From the NCBI RefSeq assembly GCF_006717095.1, contig NZ_VFQE01000001.1, forward strand, positions 2,170,001-2,234,000: a DNA stretch of 64,000 nt. The letters are read 5' to 3'. The position numbers and the translations under genes are program-made. Numbering within the stretch: position 1 is the first letter of the stretch; each line of letters begins with the position of its first letter. This DNA comes from Blastococcus colisei (lineage in GTDB: Bacteria > Actinomycetota > Actinomycetes > Mycobacteriales > Geodermatophilaceae). Positions 1-10,210 of this stretch are shown here, one piece after another. The notes beneath the pieces were generated by a model. It saw only the letters and a list, made by a program, of their open reading frames with translations. It had not been told where the DNA came from and did not search any database.

Positions 1-18
1 GGCGGTGCCGAGGATGGC

Positions 19-51
19 GCGGGGAGGACCGGCTGCTCAGGTCCTCCCCGC
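19..51 (-). terminator. hairpin after amidohydrolase gene
   Basis: A perfect 12-bp stem with a 9-nt loop lies 10 nt past the stop codon of the leftward amidohydrolase gene. It is GC-rich with no clear T-run, as is common for actinobacterial terminators. Confidence 0.6.
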
Positions 52-61
52 ACCGGCTCCC

Positions 62-1543
62 TCAACGGCCGAGCACGCGCTCCTCGCCGCCGGCGCGCTT
101 GGACTCGTCCTTGTAGTCGGTGTACTGGTAGGGGTTGTCCAGGATGGCCGCCTCGGCGTCCGGCATGTCGGGGAACATGCCCTGTTGCCAGACTTCCTCG
201 CCGCACGCGCCCTTGAGGTACTCGATCGTCGACTCGATCTCCCGGCGCACCGGGGCGAGGTCCATGCCGACCAGCTTGTGGGCGTACTTCACGACCCGGC
301 CGTCGACGAGGACGGTGTGCACGTCCCCGCGCTGGGCCTGGAAGGCCACGTGCCCGAACGGGTTGAGCAGTGGGAACGACACGGGTGAGTCGTCGTTCTT
401 GATCAGGACGACGTCGGCCTTCTTGCCCGGCTCCAGGCTGCCGATGTCGGGGCGGCCGATGGCGTGCGCCCCACCCTTCGTCGCCCACTCGACCACGTGC
501 TGGGCGCGCAGCCGGAGGTGGGTGATGGTCTCGCCCTTCAGGTGCGCGGTCAGGTGCTCCGACATCCGGTCGGCGTTCAGCGTCGACCGCATCGCGGAGA
601 ACATGTCCCCGCTCCACCAGACGCTGGTGTCCATGGACAGCGACACCGGGATCCCGTACTGCAGGACCTGCTCGGTGGGGGCGTGCCCCTGCCCGGCGCT
701 GCACTCGGACTCGGTCGACACCGAGATCGAGCCGCCGGTGGCCGCGATGCGCTGGTAGCTGTCCCGGGTGAGGGTCGAGGCGTGGACGTACACCGTCTCC
801 GGGGTCATGAACCCGTGCTCGTGCATCAACCGGATGCCGTCGTCGTTGGTCGCGCCCCACACGCCGGCGTGCGTGGTCACCGGGATGCCGAGGTCGCGCG
901 CCACCTCGAAGGCCGCCTTCTCCGGGAACGCCGGGTCGCCGGTGACGTCGAACGCGATCTGGACGCCCATCTTGTCGTCGCCCGCGTCGCGCAGTCGCTC
1001 CAGGAGCGCGCGGACGGCGGGGTCGGCGGTCCACTCCCAGGGGCCGGCCTGGATGTTGCCGTAGGCCATGACGAACCGTCCGGGCACCGAGCGCAGGGCG
1101 TCGAGCGCAGCCTCGCCGTGGTCGACGGTCTGCAGGTTGTGCGACCAGTCGACGGTGGTCGTGACCCCGGCGTCCAGCGATTCGATGGCCGCGAGCCGGT
1201 TGCCGGCCGCGATGTCCTCGGGGCGGAACTTCTTGCCGTGCTCGAGGTAGTACCAGACGAAGTACTGGGTCAGGGTCCAGTCGGCGCCGTAGCCGCGCAT
1301 CGCCGTCTGCCACATGTGCCGGTGGGTGTCGATCATCCCGGGCATGACGATGCCGCCGCGCGCGTCGATCTCCTGCGTGCCCTCGGGCACTTCCAGGCCG
1401 GGCCCCACCCCGGCGATGCGGTCGTCGACCACCAGGACGTCGGCGTCGGTCAGGACCGTCCCCGCCTCGTCCATGGTGAGCACCGTGCCGCCGCGCAGGA
1501 CCACCGGTCGGCCGGCCTCGGGAGCGGGCTCGGAATGGGTCAT
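62..1543 (-). CDS. amidohydrolase family protein (aminohydrolase-like)
   Basis: This 493-residue cytosolic metal-dependent hydrolase belongs to the atrazine chlorohydrolase / cytosine deaminase branch of the amidohydrolase superfamily. Visible metal-site motifs are THRH (His74, His76), a His in TTHAG, a His in VYVHAS and an Asp in SMDT. The C-terminal LEPGKKADVVLI segment is the usual beta-sandwich return. The ATG is preceded by a strong GAGGAGA site, and the longer in-frame extension upstream has no ribosome site. It diverges from the CoA-transferase operon, so the two may share control. The substrate cannot be read from the sequence; an aromatic or heterocyclic amine or halide is only a family-level guess. 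Confidence 0.85.
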   Translation of the reverse strand: MTHSEPAPEAGRPVVLRGGTVLTMDEAGTVLTDADVLVVDDRIAGVGPGLEVPEGTQEIDARGGIVMPGMIDTHRHMWQTAMRGYGADWTLTQYFVWYYLEHGKKFRPEDIAAGNRLAAIESLDAGVTTTVDWSHNLQTVDHGEAALDALRSVPGRFVMAYGNIQAGPWEWTADPAVRALLERLRDAGDDKMGVQIAFDVTGDPAFPEKAAFEVARDLGIPVTTHAGVWGATNDDGIRLMHEHGFMTPETVYVHASTLTRDSYQRIAATGGSISVSTESECSAGQGHAPTEQVLQYGIPVSLSMDTSVWWSGDMFSAMRSTLNADRMSEHLTAHLKGETITHLRLRAQHVVEWATKGGAHAIGRPDIGSLEPGKKADVVLIKNDDSPVSFPLLNPFGHVAFQAQRGDVHTVLVDGRVVKYAHKLVGMDLAPVRREIESTIEYLKGACGEEVWQQGMFPDMPDAEAAILDNPYQYTDYKDESKRAGGEERVLGR

Positions 1544-1575
1544 CGTCTCCTCCTCGGACGTCGTCGTCACGCATC

Positions 1576-1744
1576 CGGACGAATGTCCGCAGAGCGGCGA
1601 ACGGCTGCGATGCAGGTCACCTTCATGGTGTGGGAGCGGCCTGTCAAGAGCGGATGGCTGTCGCGTCCGCCTGATGGAACAGCTGGTTGACAGGGTGCAC
1701 GGGCGGTGCCGAGACTGCCTCGGAGAGGGACGGACAACCGTCCG
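1576..1744. promoter_or_regulatory. two CGGAC-N4-GTCCG inverted repeats in a divergent promoter region
   Basis: CGGAC-GAAT-GTCCG lies at 1576-1589 and CGGAC-AACC-GTCCG at 1731-1744, both inside the 231-bp gap between the divergent amidohydrolase and CoA-transferase genes. Paired identical half-sites with the same 4-nt spacer look like operators for a dimeric regulator. No regulator gene is adjacent, so its identity is unknown. Confidence 0.4.
1687..1716 (+). promoter_or_regulatory. candidate promoter of the CoA-transferase operon
   Basis: TTGACA at 1687-1692 is followed after 18 nt by GAGACT at 1711-1716, giving a leader of roughly 50 nt before the ATG at 1775. The second CGGAC inverted repeat sits just downstream of the expected transcription start, a position suited to repression. 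Confidence 0.4.
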
Positions 1745-1774
1745 CTTGGCTGCTGCGAAGGGGAACGCGACACG

Positions 1775-2971
1775 ATGACTCCAGGACCGGCCCTCCCGGG
1801 GACAGCCACGGGCCGTGGGCCGCTGGCCGGCATCCTCGTCGCCGACTTCTCCCGCATCCTCGCCGGGCCCTACAGCACCATGCTGCTGGCCGATCTCGGT
1901 GCCGAGGTGGTGAAGGTGGAGGGCCCGGCGGGCGACGACACCCGGACCTGGCAGCCGCCGGTCCGAGAGGGTGTCGCCACCTACTACCTCGGCGTGAACC
2001 GGAACAAGAGATCGGTCGCCCTCGATCTCAAGGACCCGGCCGACGCGGCGCTCGCCCAGGAGCTCGCCCGGCGGGCCGACGTCGTCGTCGAGAACTTCAA
2101 GCCCGGCGGCCTGGGCCGCTTCGGTCTGGACTACGACAGCGTGGCGGCGGGAAACCCGGGCATCGTCTACGCCTCGATCAGCGGCTTCGGCAGCGGACCG
2201 GGCGGGGCCGCGCTGCCCGGGTACGACCTCATCGTGCAGGCGATCTCGGGCTTCATGAGCCTGACCGGTGATCCCGACGGTGAGCCCTACCGGGCAGGCG
2301 TCGCCCTCTTCGACGTCATGGCCGGCCTGCACGCCACCATCGGCATCCTGTCCGCCCTCAACCACCGGCACGAGACCGGCGCCGGCCAGCACGTCGAGGT
2401 CAACCTGCTGAGCTCGGCGCTCTCCGGCCTGGTGAACCAGACCAGCGCCTACGTCGCCGGCGGCGTGGTGCCCTTCCGGATGGGCAACAGCCACCCGAGC
2501 CTGTTCCCGTACGAGCCGCTGCCGTGCGCCGACGGCGAGCTGATCATCACCGCCGGCAACGACGGGCAGTTCCGCCGGCTGTGCGGGGTGCTGGGGCTGC
2601 CCGAGCTGGTGGACGACCCGAGGTTCCGCCGCAACGAGGACCGGACGGCCAACCGCGACGAGCTGCGCCCGCTGCTGGTCGAGCGGCTGCGCACCCGGTC
2701 GAAGATGGACTGGTTCCGCGACATCATCGGTGCCGGGGTGCCGTGCGGACCGATCAACACCATCGAGCAGGGCGTCGCCTTCGCCGAGGAGATCGGCCTG
2801 GACCCCGTCGTCATGGCCGGGGAGGGGGCTGCGGCGGTGCCCTCGATCCGCAACCCGATCACCTTCTCGGCGTCCACCCCCGACTACCGGCTGCCGCCGC
2901 CCACCCTGGACGAGCACGGCACGGAGATCCGATGCTGGCTGAGCACCACGGCGGAGGAGGAACGTCCGTGA
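1775..2971 (+). CDS. CaiB/BaiF family III CoA-transferase
   Basis: The 398-residue protein shows the family III CoA-transferase fold: an N-terminal ADFSRILAGPYSTMLLADLGAE segment's core near residues 23-44, VVKVEGP, the NRNKRSVALDLK block, and a candidate catalytic Asp near residue 180 in ALFDVMAG. Family members move CoA between carboxylic acids. The ATG at 1775 follows GAAGGGG; an upstream in-frame ATG would add 23 atypical residues. The stop codon overlaps the GTG of the next gene (GTGA), so the two are translationally coupled. With a citryl-CoA lyase-like partner it probably activates a dicarboxylic or hydroxy acid for cleavage, but the acid is unknown. Confidence 0.88.
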   Translation: MTPGPALPGTATGRGPLAGILVADFSRILAGPYSTMLLADLGAEVVKVEGPAGDDTRTWQPPVREGVATYYLGVNRNKRSVALDLKDPADAALAQELARRADVVVENFKPGGLGRFGLDYDSVAAGNPGIVYASISGFGSGPGGAALPGYDLIVQAISGFMSLTGDPDGEPYRAGVALFDVMAGLHATIGILSALNHRHETGAGQHVEVNLLSSALSGLVNQTSAYVAGGVVPFRMGNSHPSLFPYEPLPCADGELIITAGNDGQFRRLCGVLGLPELVDDPRFRRNEDRTANRDELRPLLVERLRTRSKMDWFRDIIGAGVPCGPINTIEQGVAFAEEIGLDPVVMAGEGAAAVPSIRNPITFSASTPDYRLPPPTLDEHGTEIRCWLSTTAEEERP

Positions 2972-3804
2972 GCGACCAACCGGTGTACCCGACCGCGCTC
3001 GGTGCGGCCAGCCTCGAGACGATCACCCTGCTCGGCAGCGACCTCGCCCGCGACGTCATGGGCAGCGTCGGCTTCGGCGAGCTGTCGTTCTGGCTGGCCA
3101 CCCAGCGCCGCCCGACGCGAGGGGAGACCCGGGTCTTCGAGGCGGTCCTCGCGGCGCTGGCCGACCACGGCTTCACCCCGACGGCGATCGTCACCCGGTT
3201 GACCTACCTCTCGGCGCCGGACTCGATCCAGGGTGCACTCGCGGCGGGCCTGCTCGGCGGTGGATCCCGGTTCCTGGGCGTGACCGAGGACTGCGGCCGG
3301 TTCCTGCACGACGTGCTCACCCGCGTCGAGGGCGGGCTGCCCACGGACGACGCCGGCTGGGACGCGCTCGCCCTGGAGACGGTGACCGCGCAGCGCGCCG
3401 CGGGCCGCTTCGTCCCCGGCCTGGGCCACCACGTGCACAAGCAGGGCGACCCGCGCACGCCGCGGCTGATCGAGATCGCGACCGAGGAGGGGTTGGTCGG
3501 CCCGCACCTGTCGCTGTTCACCGCCATCGGGCGCGCGCACGAGCAGGTGCTCGGCAAGCGGCTGCCGCTCAACGGCGCCGGCGTCTGCGGTGCCGCCCTG
3601 GCCGACCTGGGGCTGCCGCTGGAGCTGCTCCGCGGGTTCGCGCTGCTCGCCCGCACGGCCGGCCTGATCGGACAGCTGGCGGAGGAACTGCGTTCCCCGG
3701 TGGCCAACGACGTGTTCCTGTCGGTGGACCTGAACAACCGTCCGGTCGCGCCCGACCCGTTCGTCCCCGCGCCGCTGCCGGCGGTCGGCGACGGAAGCGC
3801 CTGA
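2968..3804 (+). CDS. citryl-CoA lyase / short citrate synthase-like protein
   Basis: This 278-residue protein is a truncated citrate-synthase-fold enzyme, shorter than true citrate synthase (about 370-430). The active-site region GLGHHVHKQGDPR (residues 151-163) carries the conserved His and Arg. Such short homologues are generally annotated as citryl-CoA lyases, cleaving a citryl-CoA-type thioester to acetyl-CoA and an oxoacid; that reaction is inferred from family only. The GTG start overlaps the previous stop by 4 bp, which argues that the CoA-transferase supplies its thioester substrate. An alternative is a synthase working in the opposite direction. Confidence 0.72.
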   Translation: MSDQPVYPTALGAASLETITLLGSDLARDVMGSVGFGELSFWLATQRRPTRGETRVFEAVLAALADHGFTPTAIVTRLTYLSAPDSIQGALAAGLLGGGSRFLGVTEDCGRFLHDVLTRVEGGLPTDDAGWDALALETVTAQRAAGRFVPGLGHHVHKQGDPRTPRLIEIATEEGLVGPHLSLFTAIGRAHEQVLGKRLPLNGAGVCGAALADLGLPLELLRGFALLARTAGLIGQLAEELRSPVANDVFLSVDLNNRPVAPDPFVPAPLPAVGDGSA

Positions 3805-3814
3805 GGACGCCGAC

Positions 3815-4786
3815 GTGCGCGCTGCTGTCCTGTCCACACCGGGGGACGCCCCCGCTTGCGCCGAGCACCCCGATCCCGCCCCGGCCGGCGGTCGCAGCGT
3901 CGTCCGCGTGACGGCGGCGCCGATCGTGCCGCTGGACCAGCTCGCCGCCTCCGGGACCTCGTACTTCGGCCGTCCCGCCGTCCCCTACGTGCCCGGGGTG
4001 CAGGGGGTCGGGGTGGTCGAGGAGTCCGCGGCACTGCCGGCCGGCACCCGCGTCTGGTTCGCGACCAGCGCCGGGATGGCGCCCGGTGACGGTGGCCTCG
4101 CCGAGCGGTGCTCGGTGGCCGACGCCGACCTGGTGGCGGTGGACGCCGACGTCCCGGACGTGCACCTGGCCGCGCTGGGCCTGTCCGCGGTGGCCGCCTG
4201 GAGGGTGCTGACCGCCCGCGCCCGGCTGCGGTCCGGCGAGACGGTGCTGGTCCTCGGCGCGGGCGGGGCCGTCGGTCAGGCCGCGATCGGCGCCGCCCGC
4301 GTGCTCGGCGCAGGCCGGGTGGTCGCCGTGTGCCGGTCGGCGGATTCCCAGCAGCGTGCCCGCGAGCTGGGCGCCGACGCGGTCGTGCCGCTGCAGGGGA
4401 ACGCCGACGCGCTCACCGGCCGGCTCGCCGACGCGTGCGGCGGCCGGGCGGACGTCGTCGTCGACCCGGTGTTCGGGGTCGCCGCCACCGCGGCCTCCCG
4501 GGTGCTGGCCGACGGCGGGCGGCTGGTGAACCTGGGCGGCGCGTCGGGCGACGTCGCGGAGTTCTCCTCGGCCGTGCTGCGCAGCCGAACGGCTGCGCTC
4601 CTCGGCTACACGAACAACGCCCTCACCCCCGCGGAGCGGGCCGAGGCGCTGACGGCGGTGAGCCGCCACGCCGCCGACGGCCGCATCGCCGTGGCGCACG
4701 AGGTGCTGCCGCTCGCCGAGGTGTCCGGAGCCTGGACCCGCCAGGCCGCGGGGCAGGCCACCGCCCGCCTGGTCCTGACACCCTGA
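3815..4786 (+). CDS. zinc-independent quinone oxidoreductase / MDR-family dehydrogenase
   Basis: A 323-residue medium-chain dehydrogenase/reductase. The N-terminal GroES-like part includes VPYVPGVQGVGVV, and the Rossmann part has VLGAGGAVGQAAIGAARVLGA's core (GxGxxG) for NADPH. The catalytic and structural zinc cysteines of alcohol dehydrogenases are absent, so it fits the quinone oxidoreductase branch. The GTG start lies 10 nt after the preceding stop, so it belongs to the same transcript. In this cluster it may reduce a quinone or enone intermediate, for example maleylacetate-like compounds, but that is inference. Confidence 0.75.
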   Translation: MRAAVLSTPGDAPACAEHPDPAPAGGRSVVRVTAAPIVPLDQLAASGTSYFGRPAVPYVPGVQGVGVVEESAALPAGTRVWFATSAGMAPGDGGLAERCSVADADLVAVDADVPDVHLAALGLSAVAAWRVLTARARLRSGETVLVLGAGGAVGQAAIGAARVLGAGRVVAVCRSADSQQRARELGADAVVPLQGNADALTGRLADACGGRADVVVDPVFGVAATAASRVLADGGRLVNLGGASGDVAEFSSAVLRSRTAALLGYTNNALTPAERAEALTAVSRHAADGRIAVAHEVLPLAEVSGAWTRQAAGQATARLVLTP

Positions 4787-4798
4787 CCCGACCGCTCC

Positions 4799-4820
4799 GC
4801 GGCCGGCGCCTGCCGGCCGC
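4799..4820. terminator. intra-cluster hairpin
   Basis: A perfect 9-bp GCGGCCGGC stem with a 4-nt loop sits in the 55-nt gap between the quinone reductase and dioxygenase genes. It could act as a partial terminator or mRNA stabiliser that sets the expression ratio in the operon. Confidence 0.35.
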
Positions 4821-4841
4821 ACCACACCGCAGGAGGAAGCC

Positions 4842-5705
4842 GTGCAGCTGGTCACCGAGGACAACATCACCGACCTGGCGGTGGAGCGCTGGGCCACGGC
4901 GAAGGACCCGCGCCTGGCGGAGCTGATGACGGCGCTGGTCCGTCACCTGCACGACTTCGCGCGGGAGGTCCGGCTCACCGAGGCGGAGTGGATGGCGGCG
5001 GTGCAGTGGCTGACCGCCACCGGCACGATCAGCAACGAGAAGCGGGAGGAGTTCATCCTCGCCTCCGACGTCCTCGGCCTCTCCATGCTCGTCGTCCAGA
5101 TGAACCACCGGCTGGATCCGGCGGCCACCCCGGCGACCGTGCTGGGCCCGTTCCACATCGAGGGCTCCCCGGAACTGGGCTTCGGCCAGGACATGTCGCA
5201 GGGTCTGGCCGGCGTGCCGCTCTACGTGCACGGCATCGTTCGCGACCTGGCCGGGGCGCCGGTGGCCGGGGCGGTGCTCGACGTCTGGCAGGCCGACGAC
5301 GAGGGCGTCTACGAGGCCCAGCTGGGCGAGGTCGACGAGGCGCGGCTGCGCGCCAAGTACGCGGCCCGCGAGGACGGCAGCTACTGCGTCCGCACGCTCG
5401 CGCCGAAGGGCTACACGATCCCGATGGACGGTCCGGTCGGCGACCTCATCGCGCGCACGGAGATCAGCCACTTCCGCCCGGCGCACATCCACTTCCTGAT
5501 CGCCGAGCCCGGCTTCGAGCCGTTGATCACCCACCTGTTCCAGGAGGGCGCGGAGTACCTCGACAGCGACGTCGTCTTCGGGACCAAGCAGGAGCTCGTG
5601 GTCCGCTTCGACGAGCGCGAGCCGGGACCCACGCCCGACGGCGGCACCTCCGAGGTCCCGTGGCTCGAGGCGCGCTACGACTTCGTCCTGCAACCGCGGG
5701 GCTGA
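4842..5705 (+). CDS. intradiol ring-cleavage dioxygenase, hydroxyquinol 1,2-dioxygenase type
   Basis: This 287-residue Fe(III) enzyme has the helical catechol-dioxygenase N-terminal dimerisation domain (about residues 10-95) and a C-terminal beta-sandwich catalytic domain. The four iron ligands are all present: Tyr157, Tyr191, His215 and His217 (RPAHIHF). Their spacing closely matches known hydroxyquinol 1,2-dioxygenases, which cleave 1,2,4-trihydroxybenzene to maleylacetate. A catechol or chlorocatechol substrate cannot be excluded. GTG start 4842 follows AGGAGG. No maleylacetate reductase of the usual iron-ADH type is adjacent. Confidence 0.87.
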   Translation: MQLVTEDNITDLAVERWATAKDPRLAELMTALVRHLHDFAREVRLTEAEWMAAVQWLTATGTISNEKREEFILASDVLGLSMLVVQMNHRLDPAATPATVLGPFHIEGSPELGFGQDMSQGLAGVPLYVHGIVRDLAGAPVAGAVLDVWQADDEGVYEAQLGEVDEARLRAKYAAREDGSYCVRTLAPKGYTIPMDGPVGDLIARTEISHFRPAHIHFLIAEPGFEPLITHLFQEGAEYLDSDVVFGTKQELVVRFDEREPGPTPDGGTSEVPWLEARYDFVLQPRG

Positions 5706-5715
5706 TCCGCGGCCG

Positions 5716-5768
5716 GCACCGATGAGTTCTGCCTGGGCCGACGGTCGTCCCGGCAGAACCGTCGGTGC
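5716..5768 (+). terminator. terminator of the dioxygenase operon
   Basis: GCACCGA...GTTCTGCC pairs with GGCAGAAC...TCGGTGC to form a long stem with one bulge and a loop of about 17 nt, starting 11 nt after the dioxygenase stop codon. Confidence 0.55.
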
Positions 5769-5785
5769 GAGGGAGAGGTCGGGCC

Positions 5786-6073
5786 ATGACGTCGAAGCAG
5801 GGACCGCTGGACGCCGAGTTCACCGCAGCACTGGTGCAGAGCCCGGCGCGAGGCGGCTGGACCTACGTCCAGATGCCGGGGTCGGCCGAGTACTTCGGCA
5901 CCCGCGGCCTGGTCAAGGTGCGCGGCCGGGTCGACGGGCACCCGTTCGAGAGCTCCTTCATGGCGCTGGGCGACGGCACGCACAAGCTGCCGCTGAAGGC
6001 CGACGTCCGGATGGCGATCGGGAAGCGCGCCGGCGACGTCGTCACCGTCCACCTGGACGAGCGGCTGGGCTGA
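5786..6073 (+). CDS. DUF1905 domain protein
   Basis: A 95-residue beta-barrel-type small protein matching DUF1905: an N-terminal FTAAL strand, GWTYVQMPG, a [22 protein letters not shown] segment's core, [14 protein letters not shown] and [10 protein letters not shown]. The domain is widespread in actinobacteria with no established activity. ATG 5786 has a GGGAGAGG site 9 nt upstream; the longer start would add only MRGRGRA. It stands alone after a terminator and is convergent with a small membrane protein gene. Confidence 0.8.
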   Translation: MTSKQGPLDAEFTAALVQSPARGGWTYVQMPGSAEYFGTRGLVKVRGRVDGHPFESSFMALGDGTHKLPLKADVRMAIGKRAGDVVTVHLDERLG

Positions 6074-6096
6074 GCCGCCCACGCCGGTGAGACCGA

Positions 6097-6300
6097 CTAC
6101 CGCGACCGCTGCTGTCGGCGCGCGACGGCGACGAGGATGCCGAGGACCACGACCAGCGGCACCCAGGACGGCACCCCGAACGGCCCCAGGAACAGCCCGA
6201 CGACGAACAACAGCAGCTGGAAGCCGACGATGAAGGCGACCAGCAGCACCACCCAGAAGAGGACGGGCCGTTCCATCTGCATGCGGCGCAAGTAGTCCAT
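6097..6300 (-). CDS. small membrane protein
   Basis: A 67-residue protein with two predicted transmembrane helices (about residues 12-35 and 40-58) and a basic C-terminal tail (ARRQQRSR), so both ends probably face the cytoplasm. ATG 6300 is preceded by AGGAGGGG, which decides this start over a longer Cys-rich extension. Function unknown. The roughly 240 bp upstream, towards the RNase J gene, shows no convincing ORF. Confidence 0.65.
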   Translation of the reverse strand: MDYLRRMQMERPVLFWVVLLVAFIVGFQLLLFVVGLFLGPFGVPSWVPLVVVLGILVAVARRQQRSR

Positions 6301-6541
6301 CGCCCCTCCTGGGTCGCGTGATCGGCACCGCCACTCGACGCGGCCGGGCCATCGGCAGTATCGGCAGCGCGGGAGCGCATCTGAAGGCGGCCGTGCAGTC
6401 GACAACGCCCGCTGCGGTGACCGCGTTCCCGCCAGGTCGCACCGGATCGCCGCCCTCGGCTCCGGGGCGCCGTCCCCACGGTGCAGCGTGAGGACGGCGA
6501 CCCGACCGGAAGGACGGCGGCGTCGGTGGTGACGACGCCGG

Positions 6542-8227
<1,686 letters not shown>

Positions 8228-8293
8228 GCGGTGAACGTTACGGCGCTCCACCGGCGGCCCGGCGACATGGGCAGCCGGGGCCGGAAAAGCAGA

Positions 8294-8328
8294 ACGGGGG
8301 CCACGGCGCGATGCGCCGTGACCCCCGT
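8294..8328 (-). terminator. terminator downstream of the cold-shock gene
   Basis: A 16-bp stem (ACGGGGGCCACGGCGC and its near-complement, one mismatch) with a short loop is followed on the minus strand by TTCTGCTTTTCC. It lies 10 nt after the cold-shock stop codon and separates that gene from rnj. Confidence 0.75.
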
Positions 8329-8337
8329 CCCGGTGGA

Positions 8338-8541
8338 TCAGATGGGGCGAACGTTCTCCGCCTGGGGGCCCTTCTGGCCCTGCGTGACGTCGAACTCGAC
8401 CTGCTGGCCCTCGTCGAGCGACTTGTAGCCGTCCGAGACGATGGCGGAGTAGTGGCAGAAGACGTCGGCGCCGCCGCCGTCCTGGGCGATGAACCCGAAG
8501 CCCTTCTCCGCGTTGAACCACTTCACAGTGCCCTGAGCCAT
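8338..8541 (-). CDS. cold-shock domain protein (CspA family)
   Basis: A 67-residue single OB-fold RNA chaperone. It carries both RNA-binding motifs, KGFGFI and DVFCHYSAI (usually VFVHFSAI), after an [17 protein letters not shown]-terminus core. Cold-shock proteins melt mRNA secondary structure. Here VFVH reads VFCH, as in a common actinobacterial subgroup. The gene has its own terminator and an upstream noncoding stretch that probably contains a long leader. Confidence 0.95.
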   Translation of the reverse strand: MAQGTVKWFNAEKGFGFIAQDGGGADVFCHYSAIVSDGYKSLDEGQQVEFDVTQGQKGPQAENVRPI

Positions 8542-8886
8542 GCTGTTCTCATTCCGTGCTGGGGGTGTCGAGAACCGGCAGATTGCTGGTCCCCGGGTCG
8601 CTGCACCACCGGCAGGACCGAGAGGAACGTCAGGCAGAAGACGACTGCGGACGTTCAAGAACGAAGCAGAGGCACGACAGCGACCAGGGGGGATCCTACG
8701 CTGTCCGCGGCTCTCGTGGGGACGGCGGGCCCGACCAGCTCGTCCACCGGCAGGTGGCTCACCCGTCGGAGGGGCGCGCCTGGGGCCGGGACACGGTGTG
8801 GGGAGCTGCGTACGGGGCGCCTCCGTGCCATCGTGCTGCGGAGAGCTGGGTGCCGGGCCCGCTCCACCGGGCTCCGGAAGGGCTGC
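8542..8886. other. 345-bp noncoding gap: csp leader and divergent promoters
   Basis: No credible gene is seen on either strand. The left part is expected to hold the 5' leader of the leftward cold-shock gene, which in this family is often long and structured. The right part should hold the promoter for the rightward methyltransferase gene; a TACGCT hexamer at 8696-8701 is a possible -10 element. Confidence 0.4.
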
Positions 8887-9462
8887 ATGAACCAGCAACT
8901 GGCCGATCGACTCCGCTTCCTCCGCGCGTTCGCCGCCAACCCCCGCCAGGTCGGGGCGATCCTGCCGACCTCTCGGCTCGCCGTGCGCGACATGCTCGAC
9001 ATGGGGGACGTCCCCGGGGCGAAGCTCGTCGTGGAACTCGGAGCCGGGACCGGCTCGCAGACCGGCGAGATCCTGGCCCGCATGAGCCCGGACGCGCGCC
9101 TGGTCGCCCTCGAGATCGATCCGCGCCTGGCCGAGGTGCTGCGGAAACGGTTCGCCGACCCGCGCCTGGAGGTCGTGTGCGACTCCGCGGAGCACCTTCC
9201 GGACCACCTGGGGGAGGAGCGGGCCGACGTGCTGGTGTGCGCCCTGCCCTTCACCTCGCTCGAGCCCGGTCTGCGCCGTCGCATCCTCGAGTCGCTGCCC
9301 GGTGCGCTCGGTCCCGACGGCGTCGCGCTGGTCATCCAGTACTCACCGCTCATCCAGTCGGAGCTGCGCCGGCTGTTCGCGTCGGTGCGGCGTCGCATCT
9401 CGCCGCTGAACGTGCCCCCGGCCTTCCTCTTCGCCTGCCGCCTGCGCCCCGACGGCGACTGA
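8887..9462 (+). CDS. class I SAM-dependent methyltransferase, phospholipid N-methyltransferase-like
   Basis: A 191-residue Rossmann methyltransferase. Motif I is [12 protein letters not shown], the acidic end of beta-2 is [11 protein letters not shown], and the motif IV region is [13 protein letters not shown]. The N-terminus [19 protein letters not shown] resembles phosphatidylethanolamine N-methyltransferases and KsgA-like rRNA dimethylases that begin with an FxxNP-type segment. ATG 8887 follows GGAAGG. The protein would be cytosolic or peripheral on the membrane; the substrate is not determined. Confidence 0.75.
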   Translation: MNQQLADRLRFLRAFAANPRQVGAILPTSRLAVRDMLDMGDVPGAKLVVELGAGTGSQTGEILARMSPDARLVALEIDPRLAEVLRKRFADPRLEVVCDSAEHLPDHLGEERADVLVCALPFTSLEPGLRRRILESLPGALGPDGVALVIQYSPLIQSELRRLFASVRRRISPLNVPPAFLFACRLRPDGD

Positions 9463-9487
9463 CCCTCCGCCGGTCGCCGCCCGGTGA

Positions 9488-9536
9488 TGTGCACCGATGC
9501 GCAGTTCCGGGCGCCGGATCTGCGCATCGGCGCACA
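9488..9536. terminator. bidirectional terminator between convergent genes
   Basis: A 17-bp stem with one mismatch (TGTGCACCGATGCGCAG pairing with its near-complement) and a 15-nt loop lies 25 nt after the rightward methyltransferase stop and just before the end of the leftward methyltransferase remnant. Confidence 0.7.
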
Positions 9537-9561
9537 CCGCCGGCTGCGCTGCGCCGTCCGC

Positions 9562-10147
9562 CTAGGCCGGCGCCGGGCCGGTGCCCTGGAGGAAGGGCGC
9601 CCACAGCCGGTCGGCGTCCGGGAAGACCGTCTGGACGACGATCACGTCTTCCGCCTGGAGTCGGGCCGCCGGGTCGAGGCCTGCCGCCGCGGACCAGAAC
9701 CGGCTGATCAGCTGCATCCCGATCCCGCCGGCGTAGTCCCACACGTATGCGGCGACGACCCCACCGCTGCGGCAGATGCGCCGCATCTCGGCGAGCGCCG
9801 CGGTGCGCTGAGCGACGAAGTCGAGCATCAGCCCGGCGACGACGGCGTCGGCCCAGCCGTCGGCGACCGGCAGCGCCCGGGCGTCGCCCACCGCGAAGGA
9901 CGCCCGCGGATCGGGGACGGTGCGCGCGGCGTGCGACACGAAGGGCAGGGAGGGGTCGAGACCGACGACGGCCGACGGCGCGGTCAGGCTCTCCGATCTC
10001 GTCGGTCAGCGCGCCGGTGCCGCAGCCGACGTCCACCCACCGGGCGCCGACGGACGCCTCGAGCCAGGTCAGGAACCGGCTCGCGACGAGCCGGCTCCAC
10101 CGGCCCACGTAGGCCTCGTAGCTCTCGCCGCTGGACCAGACGTCCAC
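9562..10147 (-). pseudogene. frameshifted class I methyltransferase remnant
   Basis: The first part reads VDVWSSGESYEAYVGRWSRL... through the SAM motif WVDVGCGTGALTDEI. The reading frame then shifts near plus-strand 9992-9996, where one base more (or two fewer) than a codon multiple is present. The rest of the enzyme, with VVGLDPSLPFV, VGDARALPV and AAYVWDYAGG, continues in another frame. The total of 586 nt is not a multiple of three. The C-terminal third also looks shortened compared with typical YDAYVGRWS-type methyltransferases, ending right after a GPAPA motif that usually continues for about 20 residues. A sequencing error could explain the shift but not the shortening. Confidence 0.7.
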
Positions 10148-10210
10148 GGTCGGACGCTGGCGGCCGGGCGCGCGCCTGTTACCGCTCGTGCGCGCGCCGG
10201 CCGGGGTGGA

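Noticed and set aside
8311-8886. N-terminal extension of the methyltransferase at 8887 (frame open from 8311)
   Set aside because: The extension is antisense to the cold-shock gene and its terminator; ATG 8887 starts the conserved region with a GGAAGG site.
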